Origin: Pseudomonas sp. B6002
Lineage (GTDB): Bacteria > Pseudomonadota > Gammaproteobacteria > Pseudomonadales > Pseudomonadaceae
Length of the DNA: 64,000 nucleotides
Assembly: GCF_013385985.1 (NCBI RefSeq)
Contig: NZ_JACAOY010000012.1
Coordinates: forward strand, 124,001 to 188,000
Reading direction: 5' to 3'
Positions 44,865-55,920 of the stretch are shown piece by piece. The notes below the pieces were generated by a model. That model ran no database searches, was not told where the DNA came from, and saw only the letters and a list, made by a program, of their open reading frames with translations. Position 1 is the first letter of the stretch; each line of letters starts with the position of its first letter. Both the position numbers and the translations under genes were made by a program.

Positions 44865-46122
44865 CGGCGCGGCCCAGCACCAGCTGTAACAGCCCTGCCA
44901 GCACCAGTGCTGGCAGGGTCGCACCGACATCCGGATACAAGTTGGCCAGCAGGTGGTAAGTCGCAATGCCACCCAACCAGGCCAGCAGTGACGGCCAACG
45001 CAGGCTGGCAACCACGCCCTCGCCACGACGGCGCAGGATGAAGTGATCCACCAGCACCACGCCAAACAACGGCGCAAACACCGAGCCGATCAACAACAGG
45101 AAGTTCTGGTACTGCGCCAACGGCGCAAAGCAGGCGATCAGGGTGCAGATCACACCGATGGCCAGGGCCAGGTGTTCAACTTTCAAGCGCAACAGCATGC
45201 CGCTGGACACCGCCGCCGAGTGGATATCGGCAAAGGCGTTTTCCGACTCGTCCAACAGGATCAGCAGCAGCGGAATCCCCAGGCCTGCGCCAGCCAGCGC
45301 CAGCAATAGCGCATTCACTTCACCGCTTGGCGCAAACGCCAGGGTGTAGGCCACGCCCAGGCTCATCAGCCAGAAGTTACCAATAAAGAAGCCCAGGGCC
45401 GTGCCGCCAAACACGCTTTTTGCACGCTGGCCGAAGCGCGAGTAATCGGCAATCAACGGCAGCCACGACAGCGGCATGGCGATCGCGATATCAAAGCCCA
45501 CGGCAAACGGCATGGAGCCGTCACCGGATTTGGCCCACAGCGCGGCAAGGTCGGCCTTGGCGAACAAGTTCCAGGTCAACCACAGGCAGGCGGCGAGCAG
45601 CAGCCAGATACCCCACTTGCGCAGGATCTGGCGCACAAACGTCAACGGGCCACTCACTGCGAGCAGCGTCGCCAAACCACCGAAAAACAGGGTCCACAGC
45701 AACGGGCTGGCCAACAGGCTGCCGTCGCTGAAGGCTCGGGCGCCCAGCAGGCTGGCGGCGTCGCGCATCACGATGATCTCGAACGAACCCCAGCCAACCA
45801 GTTGCAACAGGTTCAACAGCGCCGGCAGGCTGGCGCCTTTGGCACCGAGGCTGAGTTTGAGCGCGGCCATGGCGGACAGGCCGGTGTCGCTGCCGATCAC
45901 GCCGACGGCGGCCAGCAACAGCACGCCTACCAGCGTGCCGAGGAAGATGGCCAGCAAGGAGCCGGACAAGCCCAGGCCCGGCGCCAGCAGCGCGCCGGTT
46001 TGCAGGACCATCAGGCCGATGCCGAGGGAGAACCACAGGGAGAACAGGTCGCGGGCGCCGAAGACGCGTTTGTCAGCAGGCACCGCGATGTCGGGGGAAT
46101 AAGTACTGGATTGAATGCTCAA
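44833..46122 (-). CDS. cytX: Putative hydroxymethylpyrimidine transporter CytX
   Basis: This 429-residue polytopic protein of the NCS1 purine-cytosine permease family has about twelve TM helices and an N-terminal LWFSLGIGLMVLQTGALLAPGL segment typical of CytX. The start is a TTG at 46122 (MSIQSSTYSPDIAVPADK); no ATG fits better. Linkage to thiC and family membership suggest import of the thiamine precursor hydroxymethylpyrimidine, which is an inference. A REPIN lies between it and thiC, and I see no riboswitch of its own. Its 3' end overlaps the convergent lipoprotein gene by 32 bases. Confidence 0.83.
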   Translation of the reverse strand: MSIQSSTYSPDIAVPADKRVFGARDLFSLWFSLGIGLMVLQTGALLAPGLGLSGSLLAIFLGTLVGVLLLAAVGVIGSDTGLSAMAALKLSLGAKGASLPALLNLLQLVGWGSFEIIVMRDAASLLGARAFSDGSLLASPLLWTLFFGGLATLLAVSGPLTFVRQILRKWGIWLLLAACLWLTWNLFAKADLAALWAKSGDGSMPFAVGFDIAIAMPLSWLPLIADYSRFGQRAKSVFGGTALGFFIGNFWLMSLGVAYTLAFAPSGEVNALLLALAGAGLGIPLLLILLDESENAFADIHSAAVSSGMLLRLKVEHLALAIGVICTLIACFAPLAQYQNFLLLIGSVFAPLFGVVLVDHFILRRRGEGVVASLRWPSLLAWLGGIATYHLLANLYPDVGATLPALVLAGLLQLVLGRAVSGVRASAQA

Positions 46123-46152
46123 GGGTGTTATCTCTGAGGAACATTAATCCCC

Positions 46153-46220
46153 TGTGGGAGCCCGGCTTGCCGACGATGGTGCCGGTGAGATCGCCATCGC
46201 CGGCAAGCCGGGCTCCTACA
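46153..46220. repeat. Hybrid REPIN with unequal arms
   Basis: The left arm is the TGTGGGAG type (TGTGGGAGCCCGGCTTGCCG) and the right arm ends CTCCTACA, the TAGGAG type. It lies between thiC and cytX, which run in the same direction. Confidence 0.85.
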
Positions 46221-46238
46221 GGGATTGTGGTGAGGCCA

Positions 46239-48374
<2,136 letters not shown>

Positions 48375-48388
48375 AAGAACGCGGCCAG

Positions 48389-48417
48389 TCTAGACCATGC
48401 CGTGGGCAAATTGCCAA
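48389..48417 (-). promoter_or_regulatory. Candidate thiC promoter
   Basis: TTGGCA (48412-48417), 17 bases, TCTAGA (48389-48394) on the minus strand, just upstream of the riboswitch 5' end. The -35 is good and the -10 weak. Confidence 0.45.
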
Positions 48418-48578
48418 TGGCGGTGCATTCAGCGTGATGAATGGCGTGATTGCAGGATTGTTGTGCCGTGATCTGGCCACTACACTCGGGAGCCGCCTCA
48501 AGGCTTGACGCCAGGAATGGCCAGCCTTAGCCTTGGGCGCTAAATTATCGCCGTAATATTCACTCTAGGGATCGCCTC

Positions 48579-50018
48579 ATGCTGCGCAAACTCTCACTGG
48601 CTCTCGCCGTGTCTTGTGCGACCAACGGAATGGTCTGGGCAGCAGAAGCGCCCTTGTCCGCCAAAACCGACCTGGTCAGCGTCTACCAGGAGGCGGTGAA
48701 CAACAACGCCGACCTGGCCGCTGCCCGCGCCCAATACGGCGCGCAGAAAGAAGTGGTGCCCCAGGCCCGCGCCGGGTTGCTGCCGAACCTGTCGGCCGGC
48801 GCCGACAGCAACAACGTGCGCACCCAGATCGACCAGCCCGCCGCCACCGTCAACCGTGATGCGCATTCCTGGCGGGCCACCCTCAGCCAGCCGCTGTTTC
48901 GTGCCGATCGCTGGTTCCAGTTGCAAGCTGCCGAAGCCGTCAACGAGCAGGCCTCGCTGCAACTTTCGGCCACCGAGCAAAACCTGATCCTGCAAAGCGC
49001 TGAAAACTACTTCGCCGTGCTGCGCGCCCAGGACAATCTGGCTTCGACCAAGGCCGAAGAAAACGCCTTCAAGCGCCAGCTCGATCAGTCCAACGAACGC
49101 TTTGATGTCGGCCTGTCGGACAAAACCGACGTGCTGCAATCCCAAGCCAGCTACGACACAGCGCGCGCCAACCGCATCGTCGCCCAACGCCAGGTGGATG
49201 ACGCCTTCGAGGCGCTGATCACCCTGACCAATCGTCAGTACAACTCGATCCAGGGCATTGTCCACACGCTGCCGGTGCTGCCACCGGCGCCGAACGACGC
49301 CAAGGCCTGGGTTGAAACGGCCGGCCGCCAGAACCTGAACCTCCTCGCCAGCAACTACGCCGTCACTGCCGCCGAAGAGACCCTCAAGCAGCGCAAGGCC
49401 GGTCATGCTCCGACCCTCGACGCCGTGGCGCAGTATGAAAAAGGCGACAACGACGCGCTGGGCTTCAGCAACCCGAACCAGTTGCCGGTGCCCTACGGGG
49501 GCGATGTGTCCCAGCGCACTATCGGCCTGCGCTTGAACATCCCGATCTACAGCGGCGGCCTGACCAGTTCGCAAGTGCGCGAATCCTATTCGCGCCTGGA
49601 CCAGACCGAACAGCAACGTGAAGGCCTGCGCCGCCAGGTGGTGGAAAACACGCGTAACCTGCACCGCGCGGTAAATACCGACGTGGAACAGGTGCAGGCA
49701 CGCCGCCAGTCGATCATCTCGAACCAGAGCGCGGTGGAAGCCACGGAGATCGGTTACCAGGTGGGGACACGCAACATCGTCGACGTGCTGGACTCACAGC
49801 GCCAGTTGTATTCGTCGGTGCGCAACTACAACAACAGCCGCTACGACTACATCCTCGACAACCTGCGCCTGAAGCAAGCAGCGGGCACCCTGAACCCGGG
49901 GGATCTGCAGGACCTGACGCGTTACCTCAAGGCTGACTACAACCCTGACAAGGACTTTCTGCCGCCCGACCTGGCCAAAGCCGCGGCCGAGCAGCTCAAG
50001 GCCCGCCCGGGTAATTAA
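48579..50018 (+). CDS. TolC family outer-membrane channel protein
   Basis: This 479-residue protein has a signal peptide (about 1-22; MLRKLSLALAVSCATNGMVWAAEA). It contains two OEP repeats of the alpha-barrel type, with DLVSVYQEAVNNNADLAAARAQYGAQKE at the start of repeat 1 and YAVTAAEETLKQRKAGHAPTLDAVAQYEKGD starting repeat 2. It ends in the coiled regions ESYSRLDQTEQQREGLRRQVVENTRNLHRAVN and VGTRNIVDVLDSQRQLYSS. It most resembles TolC/AprF-like proteins of type I secretion or tripartite efflux systems. No inner-membrane partner is adjacent, so it probably serves unlinked pumps. Confidence 0.9.
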   Translation: MLRKLSLALAVSCATNGMVWAAEAPLSAKTDLVSVYQEAVNNNADLAAARAQYGAQKEVVPQARAGLLPNLSAGADSNNVRTQIDQPAATVNRDAHSWRATLSQPLFRADRWFQLQAAEAVNEQASLQLSATEQNLILQSAENYFAVLRAQDNLASTKAEENAFKRQLDQSNERFDVGLSDKTDVLQSQASYDTARANRIVAQRQVDDAFEALITLTNRQYNSIQGIVHTLPVLPPAPNDAKAWVETAGRQNLNLLASNYAVTAAEETLKQRKAGHAPTLDAVAQYEKGDNDALGFSNPNQLPVPYGGDVSQRTIGLRLNIPIYSGGLTSSQVRESYSRLDQTEQQREGLRRQVVENTRNLHRAVNTDVEQVQARRQSIISNQSAVEATEIGYQVGTRNIVDVLDSQRQLYSSVRNYNNSRYDYILDNLRLKQAAGTLNPGDLQDLTRYLKADYNPDKDFLPPDLAKAAAEQLKARPGN

Positions 50019-50035
50019 GCCCACCCCAAAACCAC

Positions 50036-50122
50036 TGTGGGAGCTGGCTTGCCTGCGATGCAGACACCTCGGTGCAGCTGAAGTACCGAGGTGATGCAAT
50101 CGCAGCCAAGCCAGCTCCCACA
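50036..50122. repeat. REPIN (GTGGGAGCTGGC type)
   Basis: TGTGGGAGCTGGCTTGCCTG and a near-perfect reverse complement flank a spacer containing CACCTCGGT/ACCGAGGTG, the same inner palindrome as the repeat at 1531-1616. It lies between the convergent tolC-family gene and waaA. Confidence 0.9.
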
Positions 50123-50139
50123 GTTTTATCGGTGTTGTT

Positions 50140-51417
50140 TCAGTAGGTGATGAGTCGATCGAGGCCGTCCAGCAAGCGCTTTAACGCGCCCTGGTTGGCC
50201 TGCATCACCGCAAGCCCCGCCTGCCCCATCTTGCGCGCATCCTGCGGCAGTTCGAACAACTGGCGCACCGCCTCAGCCAATCCTTGCGCGTCATCCACCT
50301 CACGCAACGCTCCCGCTTCGCGCATCATTGCGGTGATTTCGAGAAAGTTGAACACGTGCGGCCCCATGATCACCGGCAACGCCAGCGCCGCTGGTTCCAA
50401 CGGGTTGTGCCCGCCGGTAGCCACCAGACTGCCGCCGACAAAGGCGCTGTCGGCCAACGCATACAGAAACAGCAACTCGCCCATGGTGTCGCCGAGCAAC
50501 ACCGAAGTCTGCGGCGTGACCGGTTCGCCACTGGAACGACGCACCGTGGCAAAACCTTGCTGCTGGCACAGCTCGAACATCGGGCCGAAACGTTCCTGAT
50601 GGCGCGGCACCAGAATCAGCAGCGCATTCGGGTAGCTGTCGAGCAATTGGCGGTGGGCAGCCAGCACTACCTCGTCTTCACCTTCGTGGGTACTGGCGGC
50701 GATCCACACCGGGCGCTCGCTGGCGCCCCACTGTTCGCGCAACGCTGCCGCACGCACCGGCAATTGCGGGTCGATGGTCAGGTCGAACTTGATCGAACCG
50801 GTCACCTCGACCGTTTCCGGGCGCGCGCCAAGGCTGAGGAAACGCTCGGCTTCGGTGCGCGTCTGCACCGCCAGCAAACTCATCTCGGCCAGCATCGGCG
50901 CGGTCAGCTTGGCGAAACGGCCATAGCCCTTGGCCGAACGCGCTGACAACCGCGCATTGGCCAGCGCCACCGGAATCCCGCGCTGGGCACAGGCGTGGAT
51001 GTGGTTGGGCCACAGTTCGGTTTCCACGATGACCGCCAGTTTCGGCTGCACACGATCAAGGAAACGCTTGGCCGCACAGGGCACGTCATAGGGCAGATAG
51101 CAGTGCTGGATGCGCGGTTCATTGGCAAACATCGCCTGGATGCGCTCGGAGCCGGTCGGCGTCATGCACGTGACCGTGATCGGCAACGTGGGATGGCGCT
51201 GCAGCAACTCGCGCACCATCGGCGCAGCGGCGATGCTCTCGCCCACCGACACCGCGTGCACCCAGATCCCGCCCGGCTGCATCACCGGCAAGCCGTAGGA
51301 AAACCGCTCGCCGACGCGCTTGGCGTAGGCCGGCGCGTTGCGCGCACGCAGCCACAGACGTAAAGCCACCAACGGCAGCGCCAGGTAAAACAGACAGCTG
51401 TAGAGAGTTCTATTCAT
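50140..51417 (-). CDS. waaA: 3-deoxy-D-manno-octulosonic acid (Kdo) transferase
   Basis: This 425-residue family GT30 enzyme adds Kdo to lipid A precursor, the first step of LPS core assembly. An N-terminal membrane anchor (about 1-22; LYSCLFYLALPLVALRLWL) precedes GGIWVHAVSVGESIAAAPMVREL, TGSERIQAMF, VIVETELWPN and LANARLSARSAKGY in the acceptor domain. The C-terminal CMP-Kdo-binding domain has STHEGEDEVVLAAHRQLL and FVGGSLVATGGHNPLEPAALALPVIMGPHVFNF. It lies in the LPS region with hldE and msbA downstream. The length is typical. Confidence 0.96.
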   Translation of the reverse strand: MNRTLYSCLFYLALPLVALRLWLRARNAPAYAKRVGERFSYGLPVMQPGGIWVHAVSVGESIAAAPMVRELLQRHPTLPITVTCMTPTGSERIQAMFANEPRIQHCYLPYDVPCAAKRFLDRVQPKLAVIVETELWPNHIHACAQRGIPVALANARLSARSAKGYGRFAKLTAPMLAEMSLLAVQTRTEAERFLSLGARPETVEVTGSIKFDLTIDPQLPVRAAALREQWGASERPVWIAASTHEGEDEVVLAAHRQLLDSYPNALLILVPRHQERFGPMFELCQQQGFATVRRSSGEPVTPQTSVLLGDTMGELLFLYALADSAFVGGSLVATGGHNPLEPAALALPVIMGPHVFNFLEITAMMREAGALREVDDAQGLAEAVRQLFELPQDARKMGQAGLAVMQANQGALKRLLDGLDRLITY

Positions 51418-51440
51418 GGCGGCGGAGTTTATCGGCTTTT

Positions 51441-52331
51441 TCAGTCAATCGCCTGCAAGCACTCAGCAAAACGTTTGGCCAGGAAGCGCGCAGCGGGACC
51501 CAAGTGCTCATCGCGGCGCCACACCAGCTCCACCACCAGGGCTGGCGGCGTCCACTCGCTGTCCAGCTCGACCATCTGCTGCTGGTAGGTCGGGTACTGC
51601 ACGATATGCCGGGGCAGCCAGGCCCAGCCCAGGCCGCTCATCAGCCATTCGGCCAGTACGTAGAAGCTGTCGGCACGCCACACCAGGGGGCTCGCGGCCT
51701 CGCTGCCGGGGTAGACGCTGGTTTGCGTCGACATCAGCAACTGGCGGAACTGCGCCAGGCGCTTGCAATCCACGTAGGTCTCTTTCGCCAGCGGGTGATT
51801 CACGCCACAGACCGTGACCATTTCCACACTGCCCACCACCCGCCGCTCAAGGGCCTCGGGGATCTGGTCGTGATAGAACAACAGACCCAGGTCAGCCTTG
51901 CGCTCCACCAATTTGCGCGCCACGTCCCCTTGAGCCGCGCTGGACAGTTGCACTTCCAGATGAGGGTATTGACCAGCCAACGCCTCAAGGCTGTCGAGCA
52001 CCGGCTGGAACAGCATGGCTTCATCCTGGGCCAGGCGCAGCAACGCTTCCTCGCCACGCGTCAAAGAGAGTGCCCGACCATTGAGACGCTCACACTGGCG
52101 CAACACCTCGCGGGCCTCTTCCAGCAGCACGCTGCCAGCTTCGGTCAAGGTGGGCTGGCGCCCGCTGCTGCGTTCAAACAGGGTCAGCCCCAAGTCCGCC
52201 TCCAGCAGGGCAATCGCGTTGCTTACCGCCGATTGCGCCTTGCGCTGGCCGCGCGCTACGGCCGAAAACGAACGCTGTTCGGCGACGCTGACAAACAGGC
52301 GCATCTGGTCCAGGTTCCATTGCACACTCAT
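51441..52331 (-). CDS. LysR family transcriptional regulator
   Basis: This 296-residue regulator has the N-terminal winged helix-turn-helix (about 5-65; LRLFVSVAEQRSFSAVARGQRKAQSAVSNAIALLEADLGLTLFER) and the C-terminal substrate-binding domain (about 90-290). The effector is unknown. It is divergent from the SMR transporter gene with about 100 bases between them, the usual layout for a LysR regulator and its target, so it may control that gene and perhaps itself; this is an inference from position. It ends 23 bases before the waaA start codon on the same strand. Confidence 0.92.
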   Translation of the reverse strand: MSVQWNLDQMRLFVSVAEQRSFSAVARGQRKAQSAVSNAIALLEADLGLTLFERSSGRQPTLTEAGSVLLEEAREVLRQCERLNGRALSLTRGEEALLRLAQDEAMLFQPVLDSLEALAGQYPHLEVQLSSAAQGDVARKLVERKADLGLLFYHDQIPEALERRVVGSVEMVTVCGVNHPLAKETYVDCKRLAQFRQLLMSTQTSVYPGSEAASPLVWRADSFYVLAEWLMSGLGWAWLPRHIVQYPTYQQQMVELDSEWTPPALVVELVWRRDEHLGPAARFLAKRFAECLQAID

Positions 52332-52431
52332 GGCTCAACCCATCTTCAATTCGGATAGGTAATGACTTTACCCCATCTGCCGAACCCCTAAAATGCCAAC
52401 GCTGTAGAAACCCACTCCGAGGATTACCAAC

Positions 52432-52767
52432 ATGAATGCCGCCTACGTCTATCTGGCCATTGCCATCTGCTCGGAAGTGATCGCGACCGTTTCCATGAAA
52501 GCCATCAAGGGGTGGAGCACGCCCATCCCCTTGCTGCTGGTGATCGTCGGTTATGGCGTGGCGTTCTGGATGCTGACGCTGGTGGTGCGCACCGTACCGG
52601 TGGGCGTGGCCTATGCGGTCTGGGCGGGGATGGGGATCGTGATGGTCAGTGTCGCGGCGCTGTTCATCTATGGGCAGAAGCTCGATACGCCGGCGATCTT
52701 GGGCATGGGCCTGATCGTACTTGGCGTGGTGGTGATCCAGTTGTTCTCGAAAACCGCCGGGCACTGA
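52432..52767 (+). CDS. Small multidrug resistance (SMR) family transporter
   Basis: This 111-residue protein has four TM helices and the conserved proton/substrate-coupling glutamate E15 in AIAICSEVIATVSMKA, aligning with E14 of EmrE. The family signature also shows in YAVWAGMGIVMVSVAALFIYGQKLDTPAILGMGLIVLGVVVIQLFS. EmrE-like members export quaternary cations, while Gdx-like members export guanidinium; the sequence does not decide between them by eye. GAGGA precedes the ATG. It faces the LysR gene. Confidence 0.94.
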   Translation: MNAAYVYLAIAICSEVIATVSMKAIKGWSTPIPLLLVIVGYGVAFWMLTLVVRTVPVGVAYAVWAGMGIVMVSVAALFIYGQKLDTPAILGMGLIVLGVVVIQLFSKTAGH

Positions 52768-52837
52768 TACCCGCCGGGCACCGACCCATTTCGATCCCTG
52801 TATACTGCGCCTCTTGTCTTGAACACTGAGGTCGCCC

Positions 52838-54013
52838 ATGCCATCCGTTATTTCCACCGACGTTCTGATTGTCGGCGCCGGGGTTGCCGGCCTCTGGCTG
52901 AATGCGCGCCTGCGCCGGCAGGGGTACTCCACAGTACTGGTGGAAAGCGCTACCTTGGGTGGCGGGCAAAGCGTGAAGTCCCAGGGGATCATCCACGGCG
53001 GCGCGAAATACGCCCTGCACGGCGCCCTCACCGGCGCGTCCGAAGCCATCGCCGACATGCCGCGCCGCTGGCGCGAGGCACTGGCGGGCAATGGTGAACT
53101 GGACCTGAGCGGCGTGCGCCTGCTCTCCGAAGCGCATTACCTGTGGTCCCCAGGCACTCTCGCGGGCAACCTCACCAGTTTCTTTGCCAGCAAGGCCGTG
53201 CGTGGCCGCGTCGACCAGGTCAAGGGCGACGACCTGCCGCCAGCCCTGCAGGACCGCCGTTTCAAGGGCAAGGTCTATCGCCTGGCGGAACTGGTCATCG
53301 ACGTCCCCAGCCTGATCGAACGCCTGGCGCACCTGGCCGGTGACGGCTTGCTCGCTGGCCAACAGATCGAACCGCTGCTCGAAGGCGACACCCTGGTGGG
53401 CCTGAAGGTGGATGGCCGCGAGATCCGCGCGCAACGCATCGTACTGAGTGCCGGTGCCGGCACGGCAGAGCTGCTGACGGCCCTGGGCCTGAGCCAGCCA
53501 GCCATGCAAACGCGCCCGCTGCACATGATCATCGCCAAGGGCCCTGGCCTGAAACCGCTGTACGCCCACTGCCTGGGTGGCGGCACCAAGCCGCGCATCA
53601 CCGTCACCACCCACCCGGCCGCCGACGGCAACTGGGTGTGGTACATGGGCGGCGATATTGCCGAGGCTGACGGCGTGGCGCGCACGCCAGAAGAACAAAT
53701 CGCCACTGCGCAAAAAGAACTGGCGCAGTTGCTGCCGTGGATCGACATGAGCCAGACCCAATGGGCCACCTTGCACGTCGACCGCGCCGAACCTCTGCAA
53801 TCCGGCCTCACCCGCCCCGATAACGCCTTCCTCGCTGAGCAGGGCAGCCTGCTGGTGGGCTGGCCGACCAAGCTGGCCCTGGCGCCGGATTTTGCCGATC
53901 GAGTGATCAACAGCCTGGAACGCGACGGCATCCGCCCAATCGCGAGCGAACCCCTGCCCGAGCTGCCAAAACCCGCCATCGGCGTACCTGCCTGGGAGCA
54001 ATTGTTGCCATGA
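52838..54013 (+). CDS. FAD-dependent oxidoreductase
   Basis: This 391-residue DAO-type flavoprotein has the Rossmann FAD-binding GXGXXG in DVLIVGAGVAGLWLNARLRRQGYSTVLVE (about 7-36). It continues with GGGQSVKSQGIIHGGAKYAL, reminiscent of glycerol-3-phosphate dehydrogenase/D-amino acid oxidase relatives, and IVLSAGAGTAELL near the middle. The substrate is unknown. Its stop overlaps the next gene, an aldo/keto reductase, by four bases (ATGA), and the same pairing is found in P. aeruginosa as I recall, so the two probably act in one pathway. A TATACT box lies about 30 bases before the start. Confidence 0.85.
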   Translation: MPSVISTDVLIVGAGVAGLWLNARLRRQGYSTVLVESATLGGGQSVKSQGIIHGGAKYALHGALTGASEAIADMPRRWREALAGNGELDLSGVRLLSEAHYLWSPGTLAGNLTSFFASKAVRGRVDQVKGDDLPPALQDRRFKGKVYRLAELVIDVPSLIERLAHLAGDGLLAGQQIEPLLEGDTLVGLKVDGREIRAQRIVLSAGAGTAELLTALGLSQPAMQTRPLHMIIAKGPGLKPLYAHCLGGGTKPRITVTTHPAADGNWVWYMGGDIAEADGVARTPEEQIATAQKELAQLLPWIDMSQTQWATLHVDRAEPLQSGLTRPDNAFLAEQGSLLVGWPTKLALAPDFADRVINSLERDGIRPIASEPLPELPKPAIGVPAWEQLLP

Positions 54014-54822
54014 CCCTACCGACCTTGCACGACCTGCATCGCCCCCTGGGCAGCACCGGCCTGCTGGTATCGCCACTGGGCCTGGGCACCGTGAAACTGG
54101 GCCGTGACCAAGGAGTGAAGTACCCCAGCGGCTTCCAGATCCCAGGCGACGATGAGGCACGGATGTTGCTGCGCCAGGCCCGCGAACTGGGCATCAACCT
54201 GATCGACACCGCGCCGGCCTATGGCCGCAGCGAAGAGCGCCTGGGGCCGCTGCTGCGCGACCAGCGCAAGGACTGGGTGATCGTCAGCAAGGTCGGCGAA
54301 GAATTCGAAGAGGGGCTGTCCAGCCACGATTTCAGCGAGGCGCATACCCGGATGTCGATCGAGCGCAGCTTGAAACGGCTTGAAACGGATTTTATCGACC
54401 TGGTGCTGGTGCATTCCGACGGCAATGACCTGCACATTCTCAACGACTGCGAGGTTTACCAGACCCTCGAGGCGCTGAAAAAGGAAGGAAAGATCCGTGG
54501 TTTCGGCTTTTCCGGCAAAACTGTCGAAGGCGGCGTGAAGGCTCTGGAACGGGGCGATTGCGCGATGGTCACCTACAATTTGAACGAACAAACCGAAAAA
54601 GCCGTCATTGATTATGCCGCCGCCCATGGCAAAGGCATCCTGGTGAAAAAGGCCTTGGCCAGCGGACACGTTTGCCTGGAACCCGGAATGGATCCAATTC
54701 GAGCCAGTTTCATGTTGTTGTTTGCGCAAACGGGCGTCGCCAGTGCTATTGTCGGGACCATCAACCCGCTGCACCTGGCCCATAACGTGGCGACCGCTGC
54801 CCAGGTCATTCGTCAACTCTGA
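54010..54822 (+). CDS. Aldo/keto reductase
   Basis: This 270-residue TIM-barrel oxidoreductase has GSTGLLVSPLGLGTVKLGRD at the start and the catalytic-site region INLIDTAPAYGRSEERLGPLL (Asp and Tyr at about 63 and 68). Further family signatures are WVIVSKVGEEFEEG with the catalytic lysine, and DFIDLVLVHSDGND. The NADP-binding end shows AIVGTINPLHLAHNV. The substrate is unknown. It overlaps the preceding flavoprotein gene by four bases and is followed after 41 bases by the Nudix-like gene, so the three probably form an operon. Confidence 0.9.
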   Translation: MTLPTLHDLHRPLGSTGLLVSPLGLGTVKLGRDQGVKYPSGFQIPGDDEARMLLRQARELGINLIDTAPAYGRSEERLGPLLRDQRKDWVIVSKVGEEFEEGLSSHDFSEAHTRMSIERSLKRLETDFIDLVLVHSDGNDLHILNDCEVYQTLEALKKEGKIRGFGFSGKTVEGGVKALERGDCAMVTYNLNEQTEKAVIDYAAAHGKGILVKKALASGHVCLEPGMDPIRASFMLLFAQTGVASAIVGTINPLHLAHNVATAAQVIRQL

Positions 54823-54863
54823 TGCCGCCCACGCGGCCGACCCCGTCGCAAGAAGGAGCCGAC

Positions 54864-55823
54864 ATGCCGCGAACGCTCATAAGAAAAAACCCCAGTAACT
54901 TCAAAACACTGCCGCTGCACGTCGAAGCCACCCCCGAAGGCTTGAGCTACCAGAGCGTGGGCATGCCGCTCAACTTTGCCCAGACCCTGCAACGGCGCAA
55001 GCCAGTAGAAGTGGCAGACCCCGAGCGTTTCGCCCTGGAGCTGGCCAACCTGGGCGTGTCGGTACGCCTGACCCTGCACTGGCAAAACAAGGATTACTGG
55101 GTGCTGGTACGCCAGCGCCGCCAGGACCGTGGCGACGTGGTGCTCAAGCTGATCTCCGGCTACGTCCCCGCCCACGAACTGAACCTGCCGCTGCACACCG
55201 CCATCCAGGAAATCGCCGAGGAATGCCTGCTGGAGACACCCGAAGGCTGGCTCGGCGGGCGCTTCAATGACACTTGGCTGCCAGCGCCCTACTCCGCTGC
55301 ACTGCATTACCGTGAAGCCCTGCCATTTCGCCTGAGCCCCCTGTCGGGCGCGGCACGCCCGGTGCGCTGCGCCACCACCCAGTTGATCGAGCGGCCACGG
55401 GCCTACGTGCACCTTCCCACGGCGTCGCTGCAGCTGATCTACGACCTGCGCCTGGAAGTGCCCAAGGAAGCCAAATCCTTGAGCCTGTTCCATGTGGATG
55501 AGCGCCTCGAAGGCGACCAATTGGTGGCCCGCCTTGACCGCCAGCGTCCGGATTTGTACCTGATGCCATTGAAGGATGGCCAGCCCATCGCCGAGCTATA
55601 CACCGTCAAGAAAGACCAGCTCATCCCGGCCAGCACACGCGGTTTATACCTGGCAGAAAGCTTCGCCCAACAGGAGGGTTGGTTGGTGCGTGATGAACGG
55701 ATTCGCTGGAAGGATTGGCTCAGGCAGCAAGGCCTGGCAGAGCCGGAGAAAGAGTCGAAGCTCAAGCGCCTGGCGCAGCGCGTGTTGCGCAAGATCGTGC
55801 CGAAGAAAAAAGCCAGCCGCTGA
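54864..55823 (+). CDS. Nudix-like conserved protein of unknown function
   Basis: This 319-residue cytoplasmic protein starts at ATG 54864 behind AAGGAG. It has no signal peptide or TM helix. Residues about 100-130 (ISGYVPAHELNLPLHTAIQEIAEECLL) look like a divergent Nudix box: G-x5-E is present, but the spacing is two residues longer, Arg is replaced by Gln and the final Gly by Leu. The C-terminus is strongly basic (KLKRLAQRVLRKIVPKKKASR). Homologues in Pseudomonas are, as I recall, sometimes labelled metal ABC transporter ATPase, but I see no Walker motifs to support that name. It follows the flavoprotein and aldo/keto reductase genes. Confidence 0.55.
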   Translation: MPRTLIRKNPSNFKTLPLHVEATPEGLSYQSVGMPLNFAQTLQRRKPVEVADPERFALELANLGVSVRLTLHWQNKDYWVLVRQRRQDRGDVVLKLISGYVPAHELNLPLHTAIQEIAEECLLETPEGWLGGRFNDTWLPAPYSAALHYREALPFRLSPLSGAARPVRCATTQLIERPRAYVHLPTASLQLIYDLRLEVPKEAKSLSLFHVDERLEGDQLVARLDRQRPDLYLMPLKDGQPIAELYTVKKDQLIPASTRGLYLAESFAQQEGWLVRDERIRWKDWLRQQGLAEPEKESKLKRLAQRVLRKIVPKKKASR

Positions 55824-55833
55824 TCTCATTACC

Positions 55834-55915
55834 TGTAGGAGCCGGCTTGCCGGCGATAGCGGCCTGAAGCTTCAGGTGATCTTCAGGGCCTCATCGCCGG
55901 CAAGCCGGCTCCTAC
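55834..55915. repeat. REPIN (TAGGAGCCGGC type)
   Basis: TGTAGGAGCCGGCTTGCCGG and its reverse complement flank a spacer with the inverted repeat GCCTGAAG/CTTCAGG. It lies between the convergent Nudix-like and epimerase genes. Confidence 0.92.
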
Positions 55916-55920
55916 TGAGG

